Origin: Polyangia bacterium
GTDB taxonomy: Bacteria; Myxococcota_A; Polyangia; Polyangiales; Polyangiaceae
Reading direction: 5' to 3'
Assembly: GCA_030426145.1 (NCBI GenBank)
Contig: JAUHZF010000030.1
Span: 1-43,365 of the forward strand
DNA length: 43,365 nt
A program made the translations under genes and the position numbers. Positions 36,110 through 43,365 of the stretch are shown in pieces; position 1 is the first letter of the stretch; every line of letters starts with the position of its first letter. The notes under the pieces are model-generated. The model had not been told where the DNA came from. It ran no database searches and saw nothing but the letters and a program-made list of their open reading frames with translations.

Positions 36110-37098
36110 CCCTCGTCCTCCGGGTCGTCGTCATCGTCGTCTGGCGTGCCGCCCGTGAGGTCGGCGAAGACCTCCTCGAGCGAAGCGGCGAGGGGCTCGA
36201 CGGCCTGGATGCCCGCGCCCGCGTGCACCAATCGGGCGACCAGGGCCGCGATGGCCGAGGGGTCGACCCCCGGACCGAGGGTGACGCGCCAGGTCTCGAG
36301 CTCGCCTTCGGTGCGGCGACGGCGTGCGCTGGCGATGGCGTGCTCGCGGGTCAGCCACGTGTCGAGCGCGGCCTCCTTCAGCTCGCCTTCGCCCCGATGG
36401 AAGGTCACTTCGACCACGCCCGCGCGCTTGCGTTGGCGCAGCGCTTCGATGTTGCCGCTGGCCACCACCCGTCCCTCGTGGATGACCACCGCCTCTTCGC
36501 AGGTCGCTTCCACCTCGCTGAGGATGTGGGTCGACAAGAAGATGGTGTGGTCTTCGCGCAGCGCGTCGAGCAGCGCGCGCACCTGCTGGACCTGGTTGGG
36601 GTCGAAGCCGGCGGTGGGCTCGTCGAGGATGAGCAGGGGCGGGCGGCCGAGCAGGGCATCGGCGAGGCCCACACGTTGCCGGTAGCCCTTGGACAGGTCG
36701 CGGATGAGCATGCGGCGACGGTCGGCGATGCGCGTGAGCTCGCAGGCGCGGCCCACCTCCTCGGTGCGCTTCGAGCGGCCCACCCCCTTCAGCTCGGCCC
36801 GGAAGCGAAGGTACTCCTCGATCTTCATCTCCGGATAAAGCGGAGATGTTTCCGGCATGTAGCCAATCTTCTGCGCCGCTTCGAGGCGATGGGTGCTCAG
36901 GTCGAAGCCAGACACCCGAACCCGGCCTTCGGTGGCACCGAGGAAGCCGGCGAGGATGCGCAGCGTGGTCGACTTGCCGGCCCCGTTGGGCCCGAGAAAG
37001 CCGGTGAGGACGCCGCGTTCGACCTCGAAGCTGATCCCCCGCAGGGCGTGCACTGGGCCGTAGCGCTTGTGCAGGTCTTCGACCTCGATCATCGCCAT
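36106..37098 (-). CDS. ABC transporter ATPase, GldA-like
   Basis: The 330-residue product has a complete ABC ATPase: Walker A GPNGAGKST (about 37-45), the Q-loop region with TSPLYPEMKI, the signature LSKGYRQRVGLADAL, Walker B LLILDEPTAGFDP and the switch His in LSTHIL. The C-terminal 100 residues are an extra domain (VVEVTFHRGEGELKEA onward), as in GldA/NatA-type ATPases, ending in a run of Asp. It powers the GldF-like permease encoded just downstream. The ATG at 37096-37098 (MAMIEVEDLH) is chosen, with the ATG two codons later as an alternative. It is transcribed away from the DUF3293 gene, 83 bases off. Confidence 0.92.
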   Translation of the reverse strand: MAMIEVEDLHKRYGPVHALRGISFEVERGVLTGFLGPNGAGKSTTLRILAGFLGATEGRVRVSGFDLSTHRLEAAQKIGYMPETSPLYPEMKIEEYLRFRAELKGVGRSKRTEEVGRACELTRIADRRRMLIRDLSKGYRQRVGLADALLGRPPLLILDEPTAGFDPNQVQQVRALLDALREDHTIFLSTHILSEVEATCEEAVVIHEGRVVASGNIEALRQRKRAGVVEVTFHRGEGELKEAALDTWLTREHAIASARRRRTEGELETWRVTLGPGVDPSAIAALVARLVHAGAGIQAVEPLAASLEEVFADLTGGTPDDDDDDPEDEG

Positions 37099-37181
37099 GG
37101 GTGTGGAATGAGTGCCTAGTGCGTCCCCACGAGATTGCCAATGCGATACCGGCTCTGCTAGCAAGGGGGCTGTTTTAGGCC

Positions 37182-37652
37182 ATGGACCAGCAGCTCCTCC
37201 GCTCGTACTACGCGACGATCTACGAGTTCCCGACCCGCCGGGGCATCGTGCGAGCCTCGCTCGACGGCGAAGAGATCAAGGATGTGGGTGAGCTCCCCGA
37301 GCTCCTCCAGACCGATTTCGCGGTACTCACCGCCTACAACCCGCGGTCGATGCTTCTCCCGCGTCGAGTTAATGAATCTCGACACTTGGTGATGCGCGAC
37401 CTTCTCATTCTCGGCGTCTACCGGGTGGAGCCCTGCGTGGGGTTCGAGGCGGAGAAGAAAGAGAGTGTGTGGCGTGAGCCCGCTTGGCTGGTGCACGGCA
37501 TGGATCGCGAGGAGGCCATCGCCTTCGGGCGTGTTTTTCGGCAGAATACGGTCATCTACGCTCACCAAGGCCGACCAGAGATCATCGTGACCGACCCCAC
37601 GGCAGACGACGTGGGGCGCACCTACGAGTGCAACTGGCGGGTGAGGGCGTGA
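37182..37652 (+). CDS. DUF3293 protein
   Basis: The 156-residue product fits DUF3293, a small cytosolic family of unknown function. Its pattern is an opening aromatic YYATIYEFP, the FAVLTAYNPRS motif (about 46-56), a VEPCVGFEAEKKESVWREPAWLVHG stretch (about 81-105), and the terminal AFGRVFRQNTVIYAHQG (about 113-129). No catalytic residues are established for the family. The ATG at 37182 has an AGG five bases upstream. The next gene begins 11 bases after the stop, on the same strand; the two may share a transcript, although one product is cytosolic and the other is exported. Confidence 0.7.
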   Translation: MDQQLLRSYYATIYEFPTRRGIVRASLDGEEIKDVGELPELLQTDFAVLTAYNPRSMLLPRRVNESRHLVMRDLLILGVYRVEPCVGFEAEKKESVWREPAWLVHGMDREEAIAFGRVFRQNTVIYAHQGRPEIIVTDPTADDVGRTYECNWRVRA

Positions 37653-37663
37653 GGGGGAGCTCG

Positions 37664-38098
37664 ATGGTGATCGCGCGCGGAGCGGCCCTGGCGCTGCTGC
37701 TGAGTTTGCCGATGGCCTGCGGAGACCGTCGCAAGGTGGAAGAGTGCAGCGCGTTGGTGACGGTCATCAACACCGGCATCGACAAGGTGATCAAGATCAC
37801 GAGTGCCACCCCGGACGAGGGCGCCGCCGTGAACGAGCTCCGGTCGGTGGCGACCGAGATGGATGGCGTGGCCGAGCAGGCCGCCGCGGTTCAGCTATCG
37901 CTCGCGGAGCTGCAGCAGCTCTCAGGCGACTACCAGGCGATGGTGAGAGAGGTCGCGGCGGGTTCGCGTGAGCTTGCCGACGCCGTCGACAACGTCGACA
38001 CCGAGAAGATCAAGACGGCCCGCGAGTCGATCGCCAAGGCCGTGGCCCGCGAAGACGCGCTCGTCGAGCAGGTCAATCGCTTCTGCCAAACGCCCTGA
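37664..38098 (+). CDS. Small predicted lipoprotein with helical body
   Basis: The 144-residue product has a signal-like N-terminus (MVIARGAALALLLSLPMAC) with Cys19 as a plausible lipidation site. The Pro at -3 makes the lipobox weak. The rest is one long helical, heptad-like region (about 50-125) with Ala, Glu and Val spacing. A coiled-coil periplasmic protein is the most one can say; I do not recognise a family. AGGGGGAG seven bases before the ATG at 37664 favours it over a GTG at 37649 that overlaps the previous stop. It ends 45 bases before the convergent rhomboid gene. Confidence 0.6.
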   Translation: MVIARGAALALLLSLPMACGDRRKVEECSALVTVINTGIDKVIKITSATPDEGAAVNELRSVATEMDGVAEQAAAVQLSLAELQQLSGDYQAMVREVAAGSRELADAVDNVDTEKIKTARESIAKAVAREDALVEQVNRFCQTP

Positions 38099-38128
38099 CG
38101 AGCACGTTCTCGGGAGCGCGCTCAGTGG

Positions 38129-38156
38129 TCAGCTCTGGGCTCTCAGCTCTGGGCTC
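38129..38156. repeat. 14-bp tandem duplication across the rhomboid stop codon
   Basis: TCAGCTCTGGGCTC at 38129-38142 is repeated exactly at 38143-38156. The second copy contains the stop codon of the rhomboid gene (38143-38145) and its last Gln-Ser codons. The first copy lies just downstream and would supply a second TGA in the same relative place. Confidence 0.9.
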
Positions 38157-39102
38157 TGCGGCCGATGAACTCGAGCATGAGCGGGTAGTACGGCGAGAAG
38201 CGGGGGGCGACGATGGCCGCCACGCAGGCGAGCAGGAGAAGGTAAGCGAGCGCGCGCTGCCATCCCGTGGAGGGACGTGGGGCGCCGCCGGAGAGGGCGG
38301 CTCCGAGGAGGGCCCCGGTGACCATGCCCCCAAAATGGGCGGCGTTGTCGAGGCCGAACGGGAGCACGGCCAAGAGCGCAAAGCTGCCGAGGATACGAAG
38401 CGCGTAGCCCTTCCAGGCGGCGTTGCCCTGGCGCCATAGGAGCCCGGCCACCGCGCCGAAGATGCCGAAGACGGCGCCGCTCGCCCCGCCGCTCATCCCG
38501 CCGTCAACGAAAGGCAGCAGTGCCCAGGCGAGGCTCGTCGCGTAGCCGAGGATCCCGCTGACGACGTAGACGATGATGTAACGAACCGTGCCGAGGGCGG
38601 GCTCGACGAGCCGGCTCAGCTGGAGCAGCCCGTACATGTTCATCCCGATGTGAAGGATCCCGTAGTGCACGAAGCACGCGGAGAGCATGCGCCACGGCTC
38701 TGCGAGCGGGGAGTAGCCGGCCATGAACCTCCACTTCGGCATCGCCCCGTAGAGGAACGCTTCGTAGGCCCCTCCGCTCGACCCCACGACGGAGCCGACG
38801 TCGGCGCCACGGGTGAGGGCGCCCATCAGCTGAAGGGCGAAGACCATGGCGTTCAGCATGATGAACAGCTTGACGCCGGGAAGCTGCTCGGCCGGAAACC
38901 GGCCCAAGAAGGGCTCGGCCCCCGGGCCGGTCAGGGCGCCGGGGCCCTTACGGCGTCGTTTGGCCGGCACCCGGCGTCGCGCCTTGTCGGCGGGCTCGGC
39001 GTCCCCGAGAGGGCGATTGCAGCGAATACAGTGGCCAAAACCCGCCTCATTGAGGGCGCCGCAGTTTCGGCAGGCGACGGTGGAGGGCCCGGGCCCGGTC
39101 AT
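38143..39102 (-). CDS. Rhomboid intramembrane serine protease with N-terminal zinc ribbon
   Basis: The 319-residue product has a zinc ribbon (CRNC at 11-14, CIRC at 25-28), a basic linker (about 40-55), and a rhomboid core of six or seven helices. The active-site features are present: His151 and Asn155 in HIGMNMY, the nucleophile Ser208 in GGASGAVFG, and His256 in DNAAHFGG. Rhomboids cut membrane proteins within or near their transmembrane segment. The zinc ribbon should face the cytoplasm and may bind nucleic acid or protein; the same kind of ribbon heads two kinase-like proteins in this window. Transcription is divergent from the sigma factor gene across a 137-base gap. Substrates cannot be predicted. 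Confidence 0.88.
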   Translation of the reverse strand: MTGPGPSTVACRNCGALNEAGFGHCIRCNRPLGDAEPADKARRRVPAKRRRKGPGALTGPGAEPFLGRFPAEQLPGVKLFIMLNAMVFALQLMGALTRGADVGSVVGSSGGAYEAFLYGAMPKWRFMAGYSPLAEPWRMLSACFVHYGILHIGMNMYGLLQLSRLVEPALGTVRYIIVYVVSGILGYATSLAWALLPFVDGGMSGGASGAVFGIFGAVAGLLWRQGNAAWKGYALRILGSFALLAVLPFGLDNAAHFGGMVTGALLGAALSGGAPRPSTGWQRALAYLLLLACVAAIVAPRFSPYYPLMLEFIGRRAQS

Positions 39103-39239
39103 GCCCAGACCTTGGTAGCGAGCGTGGGCGAGCGCAAGCCGACCGAGAACGCTGCCCTTCGGATTGAATAAATCACGACCACTGATCAGATGTTCGAGTT
39201 CGTAGCGTAAGGTCGGACCGTCCGCCCCGTTGTCGATTC

Positions 39240-40013
39240 ATGATGAACGCGGCGCTCGATCTCAGGTGGCCTTCGCTCGGGGACAGTCCCCGGACGATGT
39301 CACCCGTGCGGGGTGCCAAGCACCGGAGTGCTATCGTGCGGCTCGTGGCGGCGCCCAAGCGAGACCAAGACGAAGAGACGGCTCGAAAGAAGGCCGAAGC
39401 AGACGAGGCCCGCAAGCAGGCGGAGCGCGAAGAAGAGCGCAAGCTCTGCGACCAGGCTCAGGCTGGCGACAAGAAAGCTCTGGCCACGATCCTGCGCAAG
39501 TACGGCCCCATCCTCTACCGCAGCGTGCTCCTGCCGCGCCTCGGCAGCGAGGCCTCGGCCCAGGACGCTCTAGCCGACACCTACGTCCGGGTCGTGGAGC
39601 GTTTCGACCAGTTCGAGTGGCGCGGTTGCGGTGTGTACCCGTGGCTGCGGGTGGTCGCCATGCGCATCGCCCTCGACCAGCTTCGCGGCCGCAAGCGCGA
39701 GACCCTCTTCGAGCCGGACGACCTCACCCGCGCGGTGGAGCGCGCCGAGCGCGATCTCGAAGAACCGGGCCTCGACGTGCAGCTCTGCGAGAAGCGAGAC
39801 CGCGCCGAGGCCCGCAAGAAGCTCGACCAGGCGATGGAGAAGATCAACTCCCGGTACGCCACCGCCATTCGGCTGCGCGTGATCGAGGAGAAGTCCCGCG
39901 AAGAAGCGGCGGAGGCGCTCGGCGTGACCGTGCCCACCTTCGACGTGGTCTTGCACCGGGCTCTGACGGCCCTCAAGAAAGCAGTGAAGAAACAACAGGA
40001 GGCGGAGGCGTGA
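39240..40013 (+). CDS. RNA polymerase sigma factor, ECF-like
   Basis: The 257-residue product contains sigma region 2 (about 69-154, with AQDALADTYVRVVERFDQFEWRG and the WLRVVAMRIALDQLRGRKRE core) and region 4 (about 195-250, with a helix-turn-helix SREEAAEALGVTVPTFDVVLHRALTALKK). The stretch before region 2 (about 35-68) is a charged Lys/Glu helix not usual in ECF factors. The start is uncertain: the ATG at 39240 is the longest, and an ATG at 39297 or a GTG near 39345 would remove a non-conserved head. Its stop overlaps the GTG of the next gene, so it is translationally coupled to a probable membrane regulator. No target promoter can be named. Confidence 0.85.
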   Translation: MMNAALDLRWPSLGDSPRTMSPVRGAKHRSAIVRLVAAPKRDQDEETARKKAEADEARKQAEREEERKLCDQAQAGDKKALATILRKYGPILYRSVLLPRLGSEASAQDALADTYVRVVERFDQFEWRGCGVYPWLRVVAMRIALDQLRGRKRETLFEPDDLTRAVERAERDLEEPGLDVQLCEKRDRAEARKKLDQAMEKINSRYATAIRLRVIEEKSREEAAEALGVTVPTFDVVLHRALTALKKAVKKQQEAEA

Positions 40014-41062
40014 GCGATCGCGACGACGAGCTCCCCGAGGAGCTGCGCCCCGATGATGCGGAGGCGCTTGCCCCCGACCAGGGGGAGATGGACGCCCTCC
40101 GTGCGCTCTTCGGTGCCCCGGATGGCGCGCTCTCCGGCCCCGACCACGAGGCACTGCTCGCCATGACCCTCGGAGAGGACGTGGCCAGCCACGAGGCCGA
40201 CGAGGTCGCGGAGGCCGAGGCCCTGCGACGGGCCCTCGACGGCGATGACGGAATCGAGGGCCCGGTGATGGCGCTGGCGGAGCTCGCTTCGGTCCTGCGG
40301 GTCACGGCCCGCGCGACCTCCGACGTGGACACGGTGTGCCAAGCCGCCGATCACGAGGCGCTGCTCGCGGTGGCCCTCGGCACCGAGCCCGAGGTCTCCG
40401 AAGCGGAACGGGAAGCGGCGACGAACCTATCCGAGGCCCTCGACCGCGAGCCCTTCGTGGCCTCGCTACGTGCCGCGCGAGGGGAGGGTAGCCTCGCTGC
40501 CGACGACGCATCCATCCTGCTCGCCGTCGCCCTCGAGGCGACGGGCGGTCTCGCCCCGGCCTTCTCGGAGCGCACCCGCGAAGTCGCCGCCACCCTCGCC
40601 GGCGATCTCGACGGCACCGGAGACGGTGACGCCGAGCTCCTGCCCTGGACCCAGGTGGTGCGTGCAGCCGCGGGCAAGCTCCCCGACATCGATCGGCTCA
40701 GCCACGAGCGCAGCCTTCGGGCCAGTCTCGAAGCCGAACCGGCCCGAAAGGGGGGCGGCGACGTGCTCAACCTGTCGCGCGCTCCGCTCTGGCTCGGTGC
40801 CGTCATCGCGGCGGCCGCGGCCCTGGTGCTCCTCATCAACTTCGGTCGCCAGAGCGACGGTGGCCCGACCGCGGGCATGCCGAGCCCCGTGACCCAGCAA
40901 GCGACCGCCGAGCTGAAGGCGCCGCGGTCCACGGCCGAGCTCTTCGATCCGGCCGAACCCTTCGAGGCCAAGGGGGGCGAGTCCGCCCGCGTCGACAAGA
41001 TCCTCTCCGCCCGTGCCGCCGACCTGCGCAACAACCGCTTTGCCGCCTGGGGGGTCCGATGA
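40010..41062 (+). CDS. Single-pass membrane protein with three internal repeats, candidate anti-sigma factor
   Basis: The 350-residue product has no family I can name. An acidic soluble part (1-255) contains three related blocks, at about 45, 114 and 165: DHEALLAMTLG, DHEALLAVALG and DDASILLAVALE. Each is followed by an Ala/Glu helix ending near EALD/DLDG. One transmembrane helix (about 259-277) and a short outer tail follow. The GTG at 40010 with AGGAGGCGGAGG just upstream overlaps the sigma stop. Position and topology fit an anti-sigma factor that holds the sigma factor at the membrane. It lacks the His-x3-Cys-x2-Cys zinc motif of ZAS-type anti-sigmas, so this role is inferred from context. 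Confidence 0.6.
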   Translation: MSDRDDELPEELRPDDAEALAPDQGEMDALRALFGAPDGALSGPDHEALLAMTLGEDVASHEADEVAEAEALRRALDGDDGIEGPVMALAELASVLRVTARATSDVDTVCQAADHEALLAVALGTEPEVSEAEREAATNLSEALDREPFVASLRAARGEGSLAADDASILLAVALEATGGLAPAFSERTREVAATLAGDLDGTGDGDAELLPWTQVVRAAAGKLPDIDRLSHERSLRASLEAEPARKGGGDVLNLSRAPLWLGAVIAAAAALVLLINFGRQSDGGPTAGMPSPVTQQATAELKAPRSTAELFDPAEPFEAKGGESARVDKILSARAADLRNNRFAAWGVR

Positions 41063-41649
41063 ACCGCGGCAAGCTCGCGCACATGGTCGTCGCGGCCAGC
41101 CTCACCCTCGGCGTCGGTGCGGTCCTCGTGGGCTGCGGTGACGAGAACGCGACGCGCACCGATGTCGTCTGCCCCCCCACGAGCGCACAGCCGGTCGTCG
41201 ACCCCGCGCTCCTCGCGTTCCTCTCGAAGGCGAAGGCCGTGCACCACCGCGCCGACGTGGCCGAAGACGACGGCAAGCCCGCCGAGGCCCTGAAGGTCCT
41301 CGAAGGGCTGGTCAACGGACCGCGACCCAAGGGCGAGCCGCCGTCGCCCGAGGTGCGCGAGGTGCTTGCCGACACCCTCAGCCGTACCGCTTCGCTCCGT
41401 AGCGAGCTGAACGACTACGATGCCGCCAAGCGCGACCTCGAGCGTGGCCTGAAGCTCCTTCCCGAGCGAAACCTCTTCCGAGGTCGTCTGATGGAGGTCA
41501 CCGGGGTCGTCGAGCAGCGCCGGCACCAGGCGCTGACGGAGGCCGGCGACGACGAGGGTGCGGCCGCGGCCAAGGAGCGGGCCATCGAGGCCTTCAACGA
41601 GGCCGTGGCCATCCAGGACGAGGTCATCACGCGAACCCTCGAGCCGTGA
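41059..41649 (+). CDS. TPR-like lipoprotein
   Basis: The 196-residue product has a clear lipoprotein signal (MNRGKLAHMVVAASLTLGVGAVLVGC, Cys26), then helical repeats of TPR type: KAVHHRADVAEDDGKPAEALKVLEGL and LRSELNDYDAAKRDLERGLKLL. The ATG overlaps the stop of the candidate anti-sigma gene in an ATGA arrangement, so all three genes from 39240 are probably co-translated. As a periplasmic, membrane-tethered helical adaptor it might relay a signal to the outer tail of its neighbour; this is inference. No specific family is recognised. Confidence 0.7.
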   Translation: MNRGKLAHMVVAASLTLGVGAVLVGCGDENATRTDVVCPPTSAQPVVDPALLAFLSKAKAVHHRADVAEDDGKPAEALKVLEGLVNGPRPKGEPPSPEVREVLADTLSRTASLRSELNDYDAAKRDLERGLKLLPERNLFRGRLMEVTGVVEQRRHQALTEAGDDEGAAAAKERAIEAFNEAVAIQDEVITRTLEP

Positions 41650-41703
41650 GACACCACATGATGGGTCCTTCTGCCTCCCGGTGTTGTATGGTGAACGGGA
41701 GAC

Positions 41704-42933
41704 ATGGAACGAACCCCGCGACGCATCCCCGAAGCGGCGCCCTCCGGACCCCTCGATCCGGAGCTACAGCGGGTCTACGACGCCGTCGACGGGCAGTTCG
41801 CAGAGGCTGAGCTCGCTCTCGTGGCGGGTGTCGCGCCCGACCGCGTCCGGCAGTTGTTGGACGTGCTTGTGGGCTATGGTCTGGTCACCTACGAGGCCGA
41901 GCCGGCACCCGTCGTCGAAGAGAAAAAGGCCAACCCCGAGCACGCCGACGGCGTCCAGCTGAACCGGGAAGAGCGCGCCTTCTTCGAGGACTACGCGCAG
42001 CGGATCAAGACCGCCGACCACTACGAGCTGCTCGGCCTGTGGCGCGACGCCACCAAGGACGAGGTCAAGAAGGCCTATTACAAGCTCGCGCCCAAGTTTC
42101 ACCCGGACAAGTACTACGGACGCGAGCTCGGCCACTACAAGGCCATGGTCGCGGAGATCTTCGACCGGCTGACGGCGGCGCACGACACGCTCCGCTACAA
42201 GAAGAAGCGGGCGGCCTACGACGCGAGCCTGCCGCCGATGCGGCCCGGGGCGCGCATTCGCCGCCGGCCCGAGCCCTCGGACCAGGGCGAGACGATGCGT
42301 CCTTCGGCGCCGAGCATGGCCCCGAGCGCGCCGGGGTACACGATGCCCCCCGACGGTGGAGACGACGGTTGGGCCGAACGCCAGTCCGACCCGGGCCGCG
42401 TCAGCCACGTCACGCCCTCCTTTGCGCCCCAGGGACGCCCGAGCACACATCCTGGTGCTCCCCAGGCGTCGCTCCGACCGAGCATCCCCGCGATGAAACC
42501 GTCTGCGCGGCGCCGTATGCGTCGCACCGCACGGCACGCCCCGCTCGACCCCGAACAGCGCCGGATCCAGGCAGAGGCCCTCGCACGACGGCTCGGCAAG
42601 GCCCCACCGAAACCGGACTCCGGCAGTCGTCCGCGCCGGGGCGCCGCGACCGAGGTGCGCACCACTCAGAAGACGGCCGAGGAGCTCGCGGAACGGCAGT
42701 CTGGAAGCAAGAAGAGCGCCGCCGAGGTGTACCGTGACCGGTACTCGAGCGTAGGGAGCACGGCGAAGGAGAACCGGCTTCAGAAGTACCTCCAGCAGGG
42801 GTACGCCTTCATGGAGGCGGGCGACTACCGGGCCGCCTTGGCCGCCTTCCAGCAGGCGCTGCGGCTCAGCCCCGGCGACGCCATGATCGAAGAGAACATC
42901 CAGCGCGCCACCAGGGCCGCGATGGGTGGATGA
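41704..42933 (+). CDS. J-domain (DnaJ-type) co-chaperone with TPR C-terminus
   Basis: The 409-residue product has a winged-helix-like start (about 20-65), a J-domain (about 105-175) with the key His-Pro-Asp at 133-135, a long Pro/Arg-rich linker (about 176-330), and a C-terminal TPR pair (about 350-409, YLQQGYAFMEAGDYRAALAAFQQAL). J-domains stimulate the ATPase of an Hsp70. The Gly/Phe and zinc-finger regions of DnaJ itself are absent, so it is a specialised co-chaperone. GGGAGAC lies just before the ATG at 41704. The Hsp70 start at 43098, 164 bases downstream, is its likely partner. What it recruits is unknown. Confidence 0.85.
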   Translation: MERTPRRIPEAAPSGPLDPELQRVYDAVDGQFAEAELALVAGVAPDRVRQLLDVLVGYGLVTYEAEPAPVVEEKKANPEHADGVQLNREERAFFEDYAQRIKTADHYELLGLWRDATKDEVKKAYYKLAPKFHPDKYYGRELGHYKAMVAEIFDRLTAAHDTLRYKKKRAAYDASLPPMRPGARIRRRPEPSDQGETMRPSAPSMAPSAPGYTMPPDGGDDGWAERQSDPGRVSHVTPSFAPQGRPSTHPGAPQASLRPSIPAMKPSARRRMRRTARHAPLDPEQRRIQAEALARRLGKAPPKPDSGSRPRRGAATEVRTTQKTAEELAERQSGSKKSAAEVYRDRYSSVGSTAKENRLQKYLQQGYAFMEAGDYRAALAAFQQALRLSPGDAMIEENIQRATRAAMGG

Positions 42934-42951
42934 CCGCTCCCCGAGGGGCGG
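42934..42951. terminator. Short hairpin after the J-domain gene
   Basis: CCGCTCC at 42934-42940 pairs with GGGGCGG at 42945-42951 (one G-T pair), with a four-base loop, immediately after the stop codon. No T-run follows, so termination is doubtful. Confidence 0.3.
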
Positions 42952-43097
42952 AAGATCCGAAGTCTCGACCGCAGGCAAAGTCCCGATTACGCTAACGAGC
43001 TTGGAGGTCGTGCCGGCTGCGGCCACCTCCAGCGAGCACCACGTCGGTGCTGCGCAAATCACTGCTTCCAGGCTTCAAGCGAAAGACGAGATCGACC

Positions 43098-43365
43098 ATG
43101 GAGGAGCGCGTCATCGGGATCGACCTCGGCACCACCAACTCTTGCGTTGCGTTGGTGCAGGACGGCGTACCGGATGTCATTCCCAACCGCGGTGGCTACA
43201 AGACCACCCCGTCGATGGTGGCCATCACCGAGGCCGGCAGCAAACGACGGGCCATGTTGCACGTCGCGTCGGACGTCGCTCAATTGCAAGCCCACGACCC
43301 CGGCGGCATCGAACCGCTCACCTGTACGCCGTCGGAATTCGCCAAAGCGCTAACGCAACGGAACC
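43098..43365 (+). CDS. Hsp70/DnaK-type chaperone, 5' end only; similarity stops early
   Basis: From the ATG at 43098 the frame reads [19 protein letters not shown], then [18 protein letters not shown]. This is the opening ATP-binding phosphate-1 loop and following strand of an Hsp70. After about residue 46 every Hsp70 should continue with a block like KRLVGHxAKRQA. Here the frame instead reads [15 protein letters not shown] and onward, unrelated to Hsp70, with CAA, CTA and AAA codons that the rest of the region avoids. The frame stays open to the window edge. I therefore read the first 46 codons as a real Hsp70 start that would pair with the J-domain protein, and the rest as a probable foreign join. 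Confidence 0.75.
   Translation, partial: MEERVIGIDLGTTNSCVALVQDGVPDVIPNRGGYKTTPSMVAITEAGSKRRAMLHVASDVAQLQAHDPGGIEPLTCTPSEFAKALTQRN

Noticed and set aside
37135..37161. Possible sigma-70 promoter for the DUF3293 gene (TTGCCA then TGCTAG)
   Set aside because: The spacing is about 15 bases and the -10 box is poor; not strong enough to list.

Overview
The window is best read as a metagenome-style contig from a high-GC, predatory or soil/marine-type myxobacterium (Myxococcota, most like Sandaracinaceae/Polyangia), with foreign sequence attached at one end and probably at both. The lineage call rests on very GC-rich coding sequence, Hanks-type Ser/Thr kinases with acidic and proline-rich tails, zinc-ribbon kinase heads, TamB, many TPR lipoproteins, a GldA/F/G-like ABC set with a DUF4340 protein, and in-gene hexanucleotide and heptanucleotide repeats. 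It was made by reading; no database search was run.

Region 1 (1-about 2200) is alphaproteobacterial, Rhodobacterales-like: the start of sucC, a PAP2 phosphatase/LpxQ-like barrel gene, an mdh terminator, and the last 37 codons of mdh, all on the minus strand. At about 2185-2206 the mdh reading frame runs, in frame, into a myxobacterial zinc-ribbon protein kinase that lacks its catalytic half. Both proteins share a Glu-Arg-Ile-Val-Asp-Ile stretch there, so I read this as a chimeric assembly join, not a natural fusion.

Region 2 (2.9-13.6 kb) is mostly plus strand. It holds an SCP2 protein and a CaiB/BaiF racemase-type gene (acyl-CoA metabolism), a minus-strand PQQ-propeller protein, then a tight envelope cluster: an L,D-transpeptidase-like lipoprotein, a CapA-like lipoprotein, a GT-C membrane glycosyltransferase and a TPR-dynamin GTPase.

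Region 3 (13.6-37.1 kb) is one long minus-strand block. In transcription order it has the GldA-GldF-GldG-DUF4340 transporter genes, overlapping by 1-4 bases; an SH3 protein; a VanW protein; a pseudokinase; TamB; an outer-membrane barrel; a small membrane protein; a DESD-box RNA helicase; a TPR protein; a BoxD/PaaZ aldehyde dehydrogenase; and an active-looking Ser/Thr kinase. The theme is envelope building and signalling.

Region 4 (37.1-43.4 kb) has a DUF3293 gene and a small lipoprotein, a zinc-ribbon rhomboid protease, then an operon of an ECF-like sigma factor, a repeat-bearing single-pass membrane protein (candidate anti-sigma) and a TPR lipoprotein. After it come a J-domain/TPR protein and the start of an Hsp70. 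The Hsp70 loses family similarity after about residue 46, and base use changes, suggesting a second join near 43230. There is no gene-free stretch over 300 bases. I saw no tRNA, rRNA, CRISPR array, insertion sequence or prophage.
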